A stretch of 64,000 nt of DNA from KACC-23026 sp963829575 (GTDB lineage: Bacteria; Bacillota; Bacilli; Bacillales; Sporolactobacillaceae), in assembly GCA_963829575.1 (NCBI GenBank), contig CAWHJF010000012.1, positions 434,001-498,000 of the forward strand. Reading direction: 5' to 3'. A program made the translations under genes and the position numbers. Position 1 is the first letter of the stretch, and each line of letters starts with the position of its first letter. Below, in pieces: positions 18,037 to 26,896 of the stretch. The notes beneath the pieces were generated by a model. The model was not told the DNA's origin. It worked only from the letters and a program-made list of their open reading frames with translations, and did not search any database.

Positions 18037-18903
18037 TTGGAACAGACCGCGTGTTTAGCCGCCATTCAAACGAATTATTCCAATTTGAGCAAAGCTGAGA
18101 AGCTGGTTGCAGACTATATTTTATCTTCCCCTGACCAGATTCTTCATAAAACAATTTCGGAAGTGGCAGAAGATTTGAAAGTAGCAAACTCTACTGTATT
18201 TCGCTTTTGTAAAACGATGGGCTTTAAAGGCTATCAAGCGATGAAGATTGCGTTAGCTTCTGAAATTTCAGCTCCAATTGTTCGTGTGGTAGAAGAGAAA
18301 ATAACGGAATTTGATAATGAGCAACAAATTACGGAAAAAATTTTCAATACATCCATTCAAAGTTTTAAAGACACGATCAGCCGTATGGACTTTTCATTGA
18401 TTAAAAAAGTGGTGGACGTCATGATTCGTGCGGATCGCGTTGAATTTTACGGGTTTGGTATGTCTAATCTTGTCGCGACCGATGCCCATTACAAATTTAT
18501 TGGTTCGGGAATTACCACCGCAGCCTATACCGATTATTATTTACAGCGAAAGGCAGCTTCCCAGTTGACGCAAAGAGACGCGGCGGTATTAATTTCGGAT
18601 CAAGCGAATAGTTTTGAGTTAAATGAGGTGATTACCCAATTAAAGCTCAGTGGTGCAACAATTATTGGAATCTTTCCTCTTTCTCCGGGCAACCTTCATA
18701 ACGACTTGGATCTTGTTATGCACACGTCTGAAACAATATTAGGTGGTGCAGAACAGGATGGGACGTTTTCTCGGTTGATTCAGTTGAGTTTAATTGACGC
18801 TCTGTATATAAATGTCATGACCGCTAGAGAGGGATTCCTAAAGAATTCGATTAAAAAGTTGAAGTCCTATCTAGGAAAACCAAAGATTCAAACAGAAGAA
18901 TAA
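18037..18903 (+). CDS. MurR/RpiR family transcriptional regulator
   Basis: DNA-binding repressor or activator of sugar metabolism. The N-terminal HTH_6 domain contains LSKAEKLVADYILSS and VANSTVFRFCKTMGFKGYQ (about residues 40-58). The C-terminal SIS domain (about 130-260), with VEFYGFGMSNLVATD and AAVLISDQANSFE, senses a phosphosugar. The frame opens at GTG 18022, but TTG 18037 has AAGGTGAG just upstream and gives the typical N-terminus; I prefer it (288 aa). It lies between divergent gntPK and the co-directional MFS gene, so control of gluconate or other sugar-acid uptake is likely. Confidence 0.85.
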   Translation: MEQTACLAAIQTNYSNLSKAEKLVADYILSSPDQILHKTISEVAEDLKVANSTVFRFCKTMGFKGYQAMKIALASEISAPIVRVVEEKITEFDNEQQITEKIFNTSIQSFKDTISRMDFSLIKKVVDVMIRADRVEFYGFGMSNLVATDAHYKFIGSGITTAAYTDYYLQRKAASQLTQRDAAVLISDQANSFELNEVITQLKLSGATIIGIFPLSPGNLHNDLDLVMHTSETILGGAEQDGTFSRLIQLSLIDALYINVMTAREGFLKNSIKKLKSYLGKPKIQTEE

Positions 18904-18929
18904 AAGTTTTAAATTTGAATACAAACACA

Positions 18930-18960
18930 AAACTCCACTTAGTTGGGGTTTTTTTCTTTT
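18930..18960 (+). terminator. Terminator of the RpiR gene
   Basis: AAACTCCACT/TTGGGGTTT stem (with wobble pairs) followed by a T-run. Confidence 0.6.
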
Positions 18961-19018
18961 TGTGGGAATACTAAAGTGTGCGAAAAAAATAAGGTTCATA
19001 AATAAAAAAATATTCGAC

Positions 19019-19044
19019 GAAAAAAATTAAAAAAAATTTTTTTC
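19019..19044 (+). promoter_or_regulatory. A/T-rich palindrome upstream of the MFS gene
   Basis: GAAAAAAATT and AATTTTTTTC form an inverted repeat about 95 bp before the MFS start. The same GAAAAAAATT half is in the palindrome at 17920-17931 upstream of the RpiR gene. It may be a shared operator. Confidence 0.4.
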
Positions 19045-19139
19045 TAATTGTGTAGACAAAGGGTTAAATTTTATGGTACCTTATGAAAGCGGAATCATTA
19101 AAACTTAAACAACTACAACTTATGAAGGGATGATTAATT

Positions 19140-20414
19140 ATGAAACAACGACTCGGACGTGTTCGTTGGAGCATTGGCTTTATTATTGCTCTCGGTGTTT
19201 TAATTAACTATTTTGACCGTACTAATATATCGGTCGCAACAAAACCTATGATGGATAAATATGGTCTAACTTTAGGCCAAATGGGTTGGGTGCTTTCCTC
19301 CTTTGGGTGGACATACGCGATCTTGCAAATTCCAGTTGGAACGTTGCTTGACCGAATTGGGGTTAAGTGGCTCATGCGTGTTGGTACGATTATTTGGACA
19401 TTAGCGACTGCAATGACAGCCATTGTCAGTGGTATGGGTTTAATTATCCTTTCCCGTGTATTATTGGGAGCAGCGGAGGCGCCAGCTTTTCCAGGGGCAT
19501 CTAAAGCAACTGGTTATTGGTTCCCATTAAAAGAGCGTGGCGTAGCGACATCCTTATTTGATGCAGCAGCAAAATTTTCAAATGTCATCGGTGTTCCGAT
19601 CATTGCTTGGTCCGTAACCGTTTGGGGCTGGCGTGGAGGGTTCTTCCTTACAGCGGCACTCAGCTTAATTTACACTGTGATTTATTGGGTATTCTACCGT
19701 GATCCAAAAGAACATCCTAATCTTTCAAAAGAAGAATTGGAATACATTAAAGAGGGCGGTGCTCAAGAAGAGGGCCTCTCAAATGAAGCGCCAGTTGGAC
19801 TTGGATTTTTACTTAAACAACGCAAGGTTTGGGGCCTAGCACTAGGTTTTGCGGCTTACGGCTATTCGTTCTATCTGTTCTTATCATGGTTACCGGGTTA
19901 TCTTGAAAGCCAAATGCATATGTCCGTTCTTAAAAGTGGTTGGTATACCATTATTCCATGGGTTGTAGCCACTATTACAGATGTTCTAATTGGCGGATTT
20001 CTCGTTGACAAATTGATTGCACAAGGAAAAGATGCTTCAAAAGTTCGTAAAACAATTATGATTGTCGGTATGATCATGGGGCTCTTCGTTATTGGAGCGG
20101 GTACAACCAACAATCCGAATGTCGCAATCACCTTTATTACGATTGCCCTTGCAGGTCTGGCCTTTAGTGCTCCGGTTGCTTGGAGTATTCCATCGATCAT
20201 CGCACCTAAAGGGTCTGTTGGTAAAGTCGGGAGTATCATGAACTTTACAAACAACGTCATGGGTATTGCAGCACCAATTGTTACGGGATATATTGCTGGC
20301 GGTAGTGGTTCCTTCGCAATGGGCTTTATCCTAGCCGGTGTGATTATCTTGATCGGTATCATTTGTTACTTAGCACTTCTTGGTCGAGTTGAACAAATTA
20401 AAGTACCTGAATAA
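19140..20414 (+). CDS. MFS transporter, anion:cation symporter (sugar-acid) type
   Basis: A 424-aa major facilitator with 12 transmembrane segments. INYFDRTNISVA (about residues 22-33) and GRVLLGAAEAPAFPG-like SRVLLGAAEAPAFPGASKAT are hallmarks of the ACS subfamily, which includes glucarate, galactarate, galactonate and hexuronate importers. FYRDPKEHP follows TM6 as in ExuT/GudP relatives. It is monocistronic, with promoter and terminator of its own, downstream of the RpiR gene. It is likely a sugar-acid importer; the exact substrate is not resolved. Confidence 0.87.
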   Translation: MKQRLGRVRWSIGFIIALGVLINYFDRTNISVATKPMMDKYGLTLGQMGWVLSSFGWTYAILQIPVGTLLDRIGVKWLMRVGTIIWTLATAMTAIVSGMGLIILSRVLLGAAEAPAFPGASKATGYWFPLKERGVATSLFDAAAKFSNVIGVPIIAWSVTVWGWRGGFFLTAALSLIYTVIYWVFYRDPKEHPNLSKEELEYIKEGGAQEEGLSNEAPVGLGFLLKQRKVWGLALGFAAYGYSFYLFLSWLPGYLESQMHMSVLKSGWYTIIPWVVATITDVLIGGFLVDKLIAQGKDASKVRKTIMIVGMIMGLFVIGAGTTNNPNVAITFITIALAGLAFSAPVAWSIPSIIAPKGSVGKVGSIMNFTNNVMGIAAPIVTGYIAGGSGSFAMGFILAGVIILIGIICYLALLGRVEQIKVPE

Positions 20415-20428
20415 ATAAGAATACCTTG

Positions 20429-20458
20429 CCCCCGCGACAGATGTCGTGGGGGTTTTTT
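20429..20458 (+). terminator. Terminator of the MFS gene
   Basis: CCCCCGCGACA/TGTCGTGGGGG stem followed by TTTTTT. Confidence 0.9.
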
Positions 20459-20581
20459 GAATGGTGAAAAGAATGTGGCTCGATCGGTTCCTTTGCTTCG
20501 TTTTAAAAGAAATTTGGAAATTATGCTAGAATGAGTTATGCGTTATGCGTCGTTTTTAAATAAGAAGGGATTGGAATTCCG

Positions 20582-22480
20582 ATGAGTTTATTAATTGTCG
20601 AGGGACTTACAAAATCCTACGGAGAGAAAGCGTTGTTTGATCATCTCTCTTTTACTATAGAAGAAAAAGATCGAATTGGTTTGATTGGGGTAAATGGAAC
20701 TGGGAAATCGTCTTTGCTTAAGGCGATTGCGGGTGTTGAGTCTGGAGAAGGAGGGAACCTCTCGCATTCCAAAACGTTTCATATGGCGTATCTGCCGCAA
20801 GATCCTGAATTTTCAAAGGAAGAAACCGTGCTCGATTACGTGTATGGCGGTGATTCACCCGTAATGGTCACGTTAAAAAATTACGAGCAGGCCCTTCAGG
20901 CTTTGGAGAAACAACCAACAGATGCTAAGGTACAGGAACGCTTTGCGCGCGCTCAACAAAAAATGGAGACAGAAGACGCGTGGGGGGCCGGGACTTTGGC
21001 CAAAATCATTCTTACCCAATTGGGCGTCTCGTTTTTTGGTACTTCTGTTAAGGTGCTCTCTGGTGGTCAGCGAAAGCGCGTGGCCATGGCCCGAGCCCTT
21101 ATTCAACCGGCCGACCTATTGATTTTAGATGAGCCGACGAACCACCTAGATAATGAGACCATTGAATGGTTAGAAAGTTTTCTCCAAACGTATCCAGGTG
21201 CCTTACTTTTAGTGACGCATGATCGCTACTTCCTTAACCGTGTGACGACACGAATCTTTGAATTAGATCGTGGTCGTCTGTTTCAATACGAGGGGAATTA
21301 CGAAGTGTTTCTAGAGAAAAAAGCGGAACGAGAGGAAACCGAGCGCACCGATGAATCCAAAAGACAAAACCTTCTAAGACGTGAGCTTGCTTGGTTAAGA
21401 AGAGGGGCAAAAGCTCGGACCACCAAGCAAAAGGCTCGGATTGGAAGAGCAGAAGCGCTCCAAGAAGCAGGGCCAGGTGCAGCATCGGGCTCTGTTGAGA
21501 TAGCACTTGGTTCACAACGGTTAGGTAAAAAAGTCATTGAACTAAAGGCGATTACGAAAAAAGTGAATGATCAAATTTTATACCATGATTTTGATTATCT
21601 TATGCTTCCTGGTGAACGTCTGGGCATCATTGGCCCGAATGGCAGCGGTAAAACAACCTTATTGAATATCATGGCCGAGCGTCTTAAGCCTGATGCGGGA
21701 GAAGTAGAGGTTGGCGAAACGGTCAAAATTGGCTACTATACGCAAGAAAATCAAGAGATTGATCCAGATTTAAAGGTGATCGATTATATTAAGGAAGTTG
21801 CTGAAGTCGTTCGCACGGCTGATGGGGTGACGATTTCGGTTGAACAAATGCTCGAACGGTTTCTTTTTCCAAGAAGCATCCAATGGACGAAGGTTGGACG
21901 GCTTTCTGGCGGGGAAAAACGTCGACTTTATTTGTTAAAGGTTTTAATGGGGGAACCGAACGTGCTTTTTTTGGATGAGCCGACCAACGACCTCGATACG
22001 GAAACCTTAAGTATTTTAGAAGATTACCTCGACCAATTTAACGGGGCAGTCGTGACCGTTTCCCATGACCGCTATTTTCTCGATCGTGTGGTCTCGCAGT
22101 TACTCACCTTTAATGGAAAAGGGGCCATTCATCGATTTGAAGGCAGTTATTCGGAATTTCTCGAGTATCAGAAAATGGAGCGAGCGGATCAGGCCGAACT
22201 TAAGAAACAAGAGGGGCGTCAGGTAGGGGCTTCTGAACCCAAGAAAGAGAAGCGAAAACGTCTGTCATATAAGGAACAAAAGGAATGGGAAGAAATTGAA
22301 GAAAAAATAACTAAGTTAGAAGAACAGGTTGATCACCTTCAAAACGCGATTAACGCTTCGGGTAGTGATGCAGGGAAAGCAGCGGAACTGTTTCGCGAGC
22401 AAGAACAGGCGGAAGCTGAACTCGAGCAAGCGATGGAACGCTGGACGGAATTGTCTTTACTCATTGAAGAATTAGAGTAG
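20582..22480 (+). CDS. ABC-F ATPase, Uup/YfmR type
   Basis: A 632-aa soluble protein with two ABC domains and no membrane segment. ABC1 has Walker A GVNGTGKS (about residue 36), signature LSGGQRKR and Walker B LLILDEPTNHLD. A charged linker follows. ABC2 has GPNGSGKT, LSGGEKRR and VLFLDEPTNDLD. Residues about 550-632 form the coiled-coil C-terminal domain typical of Uup and B. subtilis YfmR. ABC-F proteins bind the ribosomal E site and relieve stalled translation; the Uup/YfmR branch is linked to difficult peptide motifs. The assignment to this branch rests on length, linker and C-terminal coiled coil. Confidence 0.88.
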   Translation: MSLLIVEGLTKSYGEKALFDHLSFTIEEKDRIGLIGVNGTGKSSLLKAIAGVESGEGGNLSHSKTFHMAYLPQDPEFSKEETVLDYVYGGDSPVMVTLKNYEQALQALEKQPTDAKVQERFARAQQKMETEDAWGAGTLAKIILTQLGVSFFGTSVKVLSGGQRKRVAMARALIQPADLLILDEPTNHLDNETIEWLESFLQTYPGALLLVTHDRYFLNRVTTRIFELDRGRLFQYEGNYEVFLEKKAEREETERTDESKRQNLLRRELAWLRRGAKARTTKQKARIGRAEALQEAGPGAASGSVEIALGSQRLGKKVIELKAITKKVNDQILYHDFDYLMLPGERLGIIGPNGSGKTTLLNIMAERLKPDAGEVEVGETVKIGYYTQENQEIDPDLKVIDYIKEVAEVVRTADGVTISVEQMLERFLFPRSIQWTKVGRLSGGEKRRLYLLKVLMGEPNVLFLDEPTNDLDTETLSILEDYLDQFNGAVVTVSHDRYFLDRVVSQLLTFNGKGAIHRFEGSYSEFLEYQKMERADQAELKKQEGRQVGASEPKKEKRKRLSYKEQKEWEEIEEKITKLEEQVDHLQNAINASGSDAGKAAELFREQEQAEAELEQAMERWTELSLLIEELE

Positions 22481-22682
22481 AGCGAGCCAACCATTAAAAA
22501 GGCCCATATGTTTAATAAGACTCACACATCCGCTTGACTCCAGGCGGATTTATTCATTTCTTGGCGCATAGGTATTAAAAAGGTTCAGGGAATGTATCCA
22601 TATCTATTTACAAATGATAATCATTATCATACAATAGTATTATGAGAATGATTATCATTGTACGTGAGTGAGGGGGAGCATC
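22481..22682 (+). promoter_or_regulatory. feo control region with two Fur boxes
   Basis: A perfect Fur box TGATAATCATTATCA lies at 22615-22629 (7-1-7 inverted repeat). A second near-match, TGAGAATGATTATCA, is at 22643-22657. Both lie within 70 bp of the feoA start, consistent with iron-dependent repression by Fur. Confidence 0.88.
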
Positions 22683-22910
22683 ATGGTCTTATCAGAATTA
22701 TCGCCTGGTTTAACCGCTATTATTAAGGATATCACGTCAGTTAGCGAACTCCTTAAACGCAGACTTATTGATTTGGGAATTATGGAAGGTACACCGGTTT
22801 CGATTCGTCAATCCCTTCCATTTGGTGGACCTATTACGGTTGAAGCATCTGGACAATGGATTGGGTTACGTCGTAAAGATGCGGGTTCTATTAAGGTTGA
22901 ACTTGCATGA
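22683..22910 (+). CDS. feoA: Ferrous iron transport protein A
   Basis: Small cytosolic SH3-like partner of FeoB, 75 aa from ATG 22683, which has AGGGGGAG just upstream. An in-frame GTG at 22668 lies before that ribosome site. The family pattern SELLKRRLIDLGIMEGTPVSIRQSLPFGGP is clear. Its stop overlaps the feoB start by 4 bp (ATGA), so the two are coupled. Confidence 0.92.
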   Translation: MVLSELSPGLTAIIKDITSVSELLKRRLIDLGIMEGTPVSIRQSLPFGGPITVEASGQWIGLRRKDAGSIKVELA

Positions 22911-24925
22911 CCCAAATTGCTTTACTCGGTAATCCAAACACAGGGAAAACCTCACTTTTCAACCAGATCACAGGCTCCTATGAATATGTTGGGAACTGGA
23001 CTGGGGTTACGGTTGAGAAAAAGGTAGGCCAACTTAAAAAGAGCCCTGTGCAGGTTGTCGATTTACCGGGTGTCTATTCCACAAACCCCATCTCAAAAGA
23101 CGAATCGGTGGTTACGCGATTTTTACTAAACGAACCCTTCTCAAGCGTTTTAAATATACTTGACGCTTCACAATTAGAACGGAATCTCTATCTCAGTATT
23201 CAACTATTAGAGTTTGGTAAGCCTATTATTATGGCAGTCAATATGATCGATGTTGCGAAAGGTCGAGGCATTGATGTGGACCTCGACCAGCTTCAAAAAA
23301 AATTGGGTGTGCAGGCAATGCCTGTTGTTGCTCGGGCCGGGAAAGGGTGTCAAGCTCTTCTTGATCGGCTTCGATCCGATGCTTTTGCTTTTCCTGAGAC
23401 CCCTTTTAAGCTGGATTACGGACAGGATATTGAAGGCGTAATCGAGCGTCTTTCCATGCACATTCAGGATGGTCAACAGGGGTTATCTTCTAGGTGGCTG
23501 ATTCTTCAATACCTTGAAGGCAATGCCGATGTGACCACTTATCTTGAGACCTGGATAAAACGGGACGTTCTTGAAAACGAGAAGAATGTGCTCGAACGCA
23601 CGATTCGTGCGAAATCAAATGTTCCCTCTCTGCAGGTCTACATTAGACAAGTAAGAGGGCATTTTATATCTGAACTTATGAATCTCGTAGTGACCCGAAC
23701 AAAATCCCCCCATGCGCGGACGCTTTCGGAGCGGCTCGACTTGATTGTTACGAATAAGTATTTAGGAATCCCGATTTTTCTTTTCGTCATGCTCTTGATT
23801 TTTGAACTGACCTTTGATTGGATTGGGACGTCCGTTTCAGGTCTGTTGGACCAATTGATTAGTGGCCCAATTACTGATTGGGTTCAAGCAGCCCTAAACG
23901 TCATTGGGGCAACAGCCTTTATTAAAGCCGTGGTTATGCAAGGTATTATCGCAGGGGTTGGCGGTGTGCTTGTGTTCGTACCGCAGATTTTCATCCTTTT
24001 CTTTTTAATTTCTCTCATCGAAGACTCTGGTTATATGGCTCGGGTCGCCATGGTGATGGACCGTGTTATGGAGGCTATTGGACTGAACGGGAAAGCGTTT
24101 ATTCCGATGATTATTGGGTTTGGTTGTAATGTGCCAGGCGTTATGGCAACTCGGGCGATTGAGCAGCCTAAGGAACGCTTGTTAACGATTCTCTTAACGC
24201 CGCTAATGTCATGTTCAGCACGGCTCACAGTATACAGTTTGTTTGTGGGTACATTTTTTAGTAAGGATCAATCCCTCGTAGTGTTTTCATTATATGTGTT
24301 AGGTATTTTAGTGGCACTCGGACTTGCAAAATTATTTTCTTCCATCCTTTTCAAGGAAGAAAAAAGCATGTTTTTTATTGAACTTCCACCTTATCGGGTG
24401 CCGCAATGGAAGGCGCTTCTCCTAAGCACTTGGGATAAAGGAAAAGGGTTTATTCGGAAAGCTGGAACGTTCATTTTCGGGGGTTCGGTGGTCATTTGGT
24501 TTTTAAGTTATGCTGGGCCTCATGGATTGAATGTTCCAATGGATCAGAGTTTCTTGGCGATGATCGGTGGACTGGTTGCCCCGCTTCTTAAGCCATTGGG
24601 ATTTGGGAATTGGCAGGCTGGGGCAGCCCTCATCACGGGTTTCTTAGCCAAAGAGGTCGTGGTTTCGAGCATGAATATTATTTACGCCGCCCCTGATATG
24701 CCAACACTTCGGGCGATTATGACGCACTACTTCACGCCACTTCAAGCGTATTCGTTTATGGCATTTGTTCTTCTCTACATCCCATGCCTTGCAACAGTGG
24801 CGGTGATCATCAAGGAAACGGGCTCTAAGAAATGGACGTGGTTTTCCGTTGTCTACAGCTTAGGCATTGCCTATGCGATTGGCTTAATCATCTATCAAGG
24901 TGGACGGTTAATTTTTGGGGCATAA
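22907..24925 (+). CDS. feoB: Ferrous iron transporter B
   Basis: GTP-dependent Fe(II) importer of 672 aa in the cytoplasmic membrane. The N-terminal G domain shows G1 GNPNTGKTS (residues 8-16), G3 DLPGVYS and G4 NMIDVA. The transmembrane gate motifs IGFGCNVPGVMATR and MSCSARLTVYSLFVG follow, then about eight membrane segments. It is the second gene of the Fur-controlled feo operon and is followed 80 bp later by a small Cys-rich membrane protein. Confidence 0.95.
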   Translation: MTQIALLGNPNTGKTSLFNQITGSYEYVGNWTGVTVEKKVGQLKKSPVQVVDLPGVYSTNPISKDESVVTRFLLNEPFSSVLNILDASQLERNLYLSIQLLEFGKPIIMAVNMIDVAKGRGIDVDLDQLQKKLGVQAMPVVARAGKGCQALLDRLRSDAFAFPETPFKLDYGQDIEGVIERLSMHIQDGQQGLSSRWLILQYLEGNADVTTYLETWIKRDVLENEKNVLERTIRAKSNVPSLQVYIRQVRGHFISELMNLVVTRTKSPHARTLSERLDLIVTNKYLGIPIFLFVMLLIFELTFDWIGTSVSGLLDQLISGPITDWVQAALNVIGATAFIKAVVMQGIIAGVGGVLVFVPQIFILFFLISLIEDSGYMARVAMVMDRVMEAIGLNGKAFIPMIIGFGCNVPGVMATRAIEQPKERLLTILLTPLMSCSARLTVYSLFVGTFFSKDQSLVVFSLYVLGILVALGLAKLFSSILFKEEKSMFFIELPPYRVPQWKALLLSTWDKGKGFIRKAGTFIFGGSVVIWFLSYAGPHGLNVPMDQSFLAMIGGLVAPLLKPLGFGNWQAGAALITGFLAKEVVVSSMNIIYAAPDMPTLRAIMTHYFTPLQAYSFMAFVLLYIPCLATVAVIIKETGSKKWTWFSVVYSLGIAYAIGLIIYQGGRLIFGA

Positions 24926-25005
24926 AACCATGAGTAAGATGGCCTTTGTGTATTTTCGCATAACTAAAACAAAAAAAGGTTACGAAAGTTAAGGAGGAAT
25001 GGCAT

Positions 25006-25179
25006 ATGTTGGTTAGCATTTTACTCGGACTACTCATATTTGGTTATGCCGGTTACACCCTTTATCGCTTTATCCAAAAAAGTAAAAAAGGAAAATGTGC
25101 AACCTGCTCACTGAGCAAAGACTGCCAAATCTGTGAGATTCAATCTGAACTCGCAACCTCCATGCAACGCAACAAATAA
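25006..25179 (+). CDS. FeoB-associated Cys-rich membrane protein
   Basis: A 57-aa protein with one N-terminal transmembrane helix (residues 2-22), a basic stretch, then CATCSLSKDCQIC with four cysteines (32, 35, 41, 44). This is the pattern of the FeoB-associated Cys-rich family (Pfam PF12669), which replaces FeoC in many Firmicutes. The start ATG has AAGGAGG upstream. It probably belongs to the feo transcript. Metal or Fe-S binding by the cysteines is likely but not shown. Confidence 0.85.
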   Translation: MLVSILLGLLIFGYAGYTLYRFIQKSKKGKCATCSLSKDCQICEIQSELATSMQRNK

Positions 25180-25192
25180 TCATGGTTATTAT

Positions 25193-25226
25193 AGAGTCAC
25201 CTTTATCGGGGGGCTCTTTTTTTGTG
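25193..25226 (+). terminator. Probable feo operon terminator
   Basis: AGAGTCACC pairs imperfectly with GGGGGGCTCT, followed by a T-run. Confidence 0.55.
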
Positions 25227-25278
25227 TGTAAGAATTTAGGTTCACCCAATCAAAAAACAACCATTTATCCGGATAATT

Positions 25279-25308
25279 TTGCATCGGGTCTTCTAAGAGT
25301 GTTAAAAT
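25279..25308 (+). promoter_or_regulatory. Candidate promoter of the DEAD-box helicase gene
   Basis: TTGCAT (25279-25284) and TAAAAT (25303-25308), 18 bp apart, about 50 bp before the start. Confidence 0.4.
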
Positions 25309-25359
25309 CAAAGCGATTCCATATATTCATGGAAATCTAGGAGAATTAGGTGAATAAGA

Positions 25360-26799
25360 ATGACATTTGAAAAACTAGGCCTATCTATTGGTCTTATCGA
25401 ACAACTAAAGGAACAAGGTGTAACGAATCCCACAGAGATACAAGAACAAGCCATCCCTGTACTTTTACAAGGGAGAGATGTGATTGGACGAGCTGAAACA
25501 GGTTCTGGAAAAACATTGGCGTTTGTCCTTCCAATATTAGAAAGGCTTAAACCAGAAGAGTCCGTGATTCAAGCTTTAATTATCACACCGACGCGGGAAT
25601 TAGCCATTCAAATTACGCAAGAAATCAAAAAGTATCTTGCCCACAAAGAGTCGGTTAATTTGCTAGCGGCTTACGGCGGCCAAGATGTTGAGCGTCAGTT
25701 AACCAAACTCAAAAGAGGTGTGCATCTGGTCGTAGGAACACCAGGTAGGCTGCTCGATCATGTCAGGCGGGGCACGCTCGATCTCAGTCAACTTCGGATG
25801 CTCGTTCTAGATGAAGCAGACCAAATGCTACACTTTGGATTTTTAAATGACGTAGAAGCTTTGGTGAAATTAACACCTGGCAACAGACAAACGATGTTGT
25901 TCTCGGCGACAATGCCCGATCAAGTTCGATCGCTTTCAAGACGCTTTATGCAACAGCCTAAAGACATCCGCATTCAAGCTGAAGGTTTAAATAAACCAGA
26001 TATTAAGCAACTTGCCATCGAAGTGACCGACCGAACTAAGTTGGATAAACTTTGTCAAATCATTGACCAATTTCGTCCCTACCTAGCGCTTGTATTTTGT
26101 CGGACTAAGAAAAGAGCGACTCACGTGAATGAAGCGCTCCTCGGAAAAGGGTATTTATCCGATGAACTTCATGGGGATCTCTCGCAAGCGAAGCGTGAAC
26201 GGGTCATGAAACGATTTAGAGAAGCGGAGATTCAAATTCTGGTGGCCACAGATGTTGCCGCGCGGGGGCTTGATGTACAAGGGGTCACACACGTTATTAA
26301 TTATGATTTGCCCCCCGATGCTGATTTTTATATTCACCGAATTGGACGGACTGGACGGGCTGGTGAATCCGGTCTCGCGATCAGCTTTGTGGGTCCAAGT
26401 GAGAACAGCGCGTTCCGTCGCTTATTCCAGGCAACAGGTGGTTCAATTTCCTGGAAGGCACTCGAAGGCGATAAACTGTCAGAACCTCCGAAAAAAGGTG
26501 GAGAAGCAGGGTCATCGAAAAGGAATGAACGTAAAAACGGTCGCTCGACCAACGGACCGCGTGGAGCCGATTCGACTAAAGGCGCTCGAAACCGGGGCTC
26601 TTTAACTACCGATTCAGGGAACAAGCGCCAAACCAAAAGAGGAAAACCAGAAACAACTAGACAAGAGGGGCGGCCAAACAAGGGGAATGGATCGAGACAA
26701 AGTCAAGGCCGTCGCCAGGAGCAAAGCGGTGGACAAGGGGGCCCCTCCTCTCGAAGAAATGCGGGTAGAAGTGGAAGAAGCGGTCGCTCTTCTCGCTAA
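25360..26799 (+). CDS. DEAD-box ATP-dependent RNA helicase
   Basis: A 479-aa RNA helicase. Motifs run in order: Q motif FEKLGL...TEIQEQAIP, motif I AETGSGKT (about residues 45-52), Ia PTRELA, GG and TPGR, DEAD (motif II), SAT (III), TDVAARGLD (V) and HRIGRTGRAG (VI). Residues about 375-479 are a low-complexity Arg/Gly/Ser/Lys-rich tail, as in cold-shock and ribosome-associated CshA-type helicases. Likely roles are mRNA turnover or ribosome assembly; which Bacillus paralogue it matches is unclear. An uncharged run-off is absent and the stop is clean. Confidence 0.9.
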   Translation: MTFEKLGLSIGLIEQLKEQGVTNPTEIQEQAIPVLLQGRDVIGRAETGSGKTLAFVLPILERLKPEESVIQALIITPTRELAIQITQEIKKYLAHKESVNLLAAYGGQDVERQLTKLKRGVHLVVGTPGRLLDHVRRGTLDLSQLRMLVLDEADQMLHFGFLNDVEALVKLTPGNRQTMLFSATMPDQVRSLSRRFMQQPKDIRIQAEGLNKPDIKQLAIEVTDRTKLDKLCQIIDQFRPYLALVFCRTKKRATHVNEALLGKGYLSDELHGDLSQAKRERVMKRFREAEIQILVATDVAARGLDVQGVTHVINYDLPPDADFYIHRIGRTGRAGESGLAISFVGPSENSAFRRLFQATGGSISWKALEGDKLSEPPKKGGEAGSSKRNERKNGRSTNGPRGADSTKGARNRGSLTTDSGNKRQTKRGKPETTRQEGRPNKGNGSRQSQGRRQEQSGGQGGPSSRRNAGRSGRSGRSSR

Positions 26800-26896
26800 A
26801 ACTCGGATAAATGCTCCAGCTTACAAAAATCACCAAAAACATGATAGACTAGTGTTAACAAACTTAATTTACTGAATAAACAAGGAGGTTTTTGGT

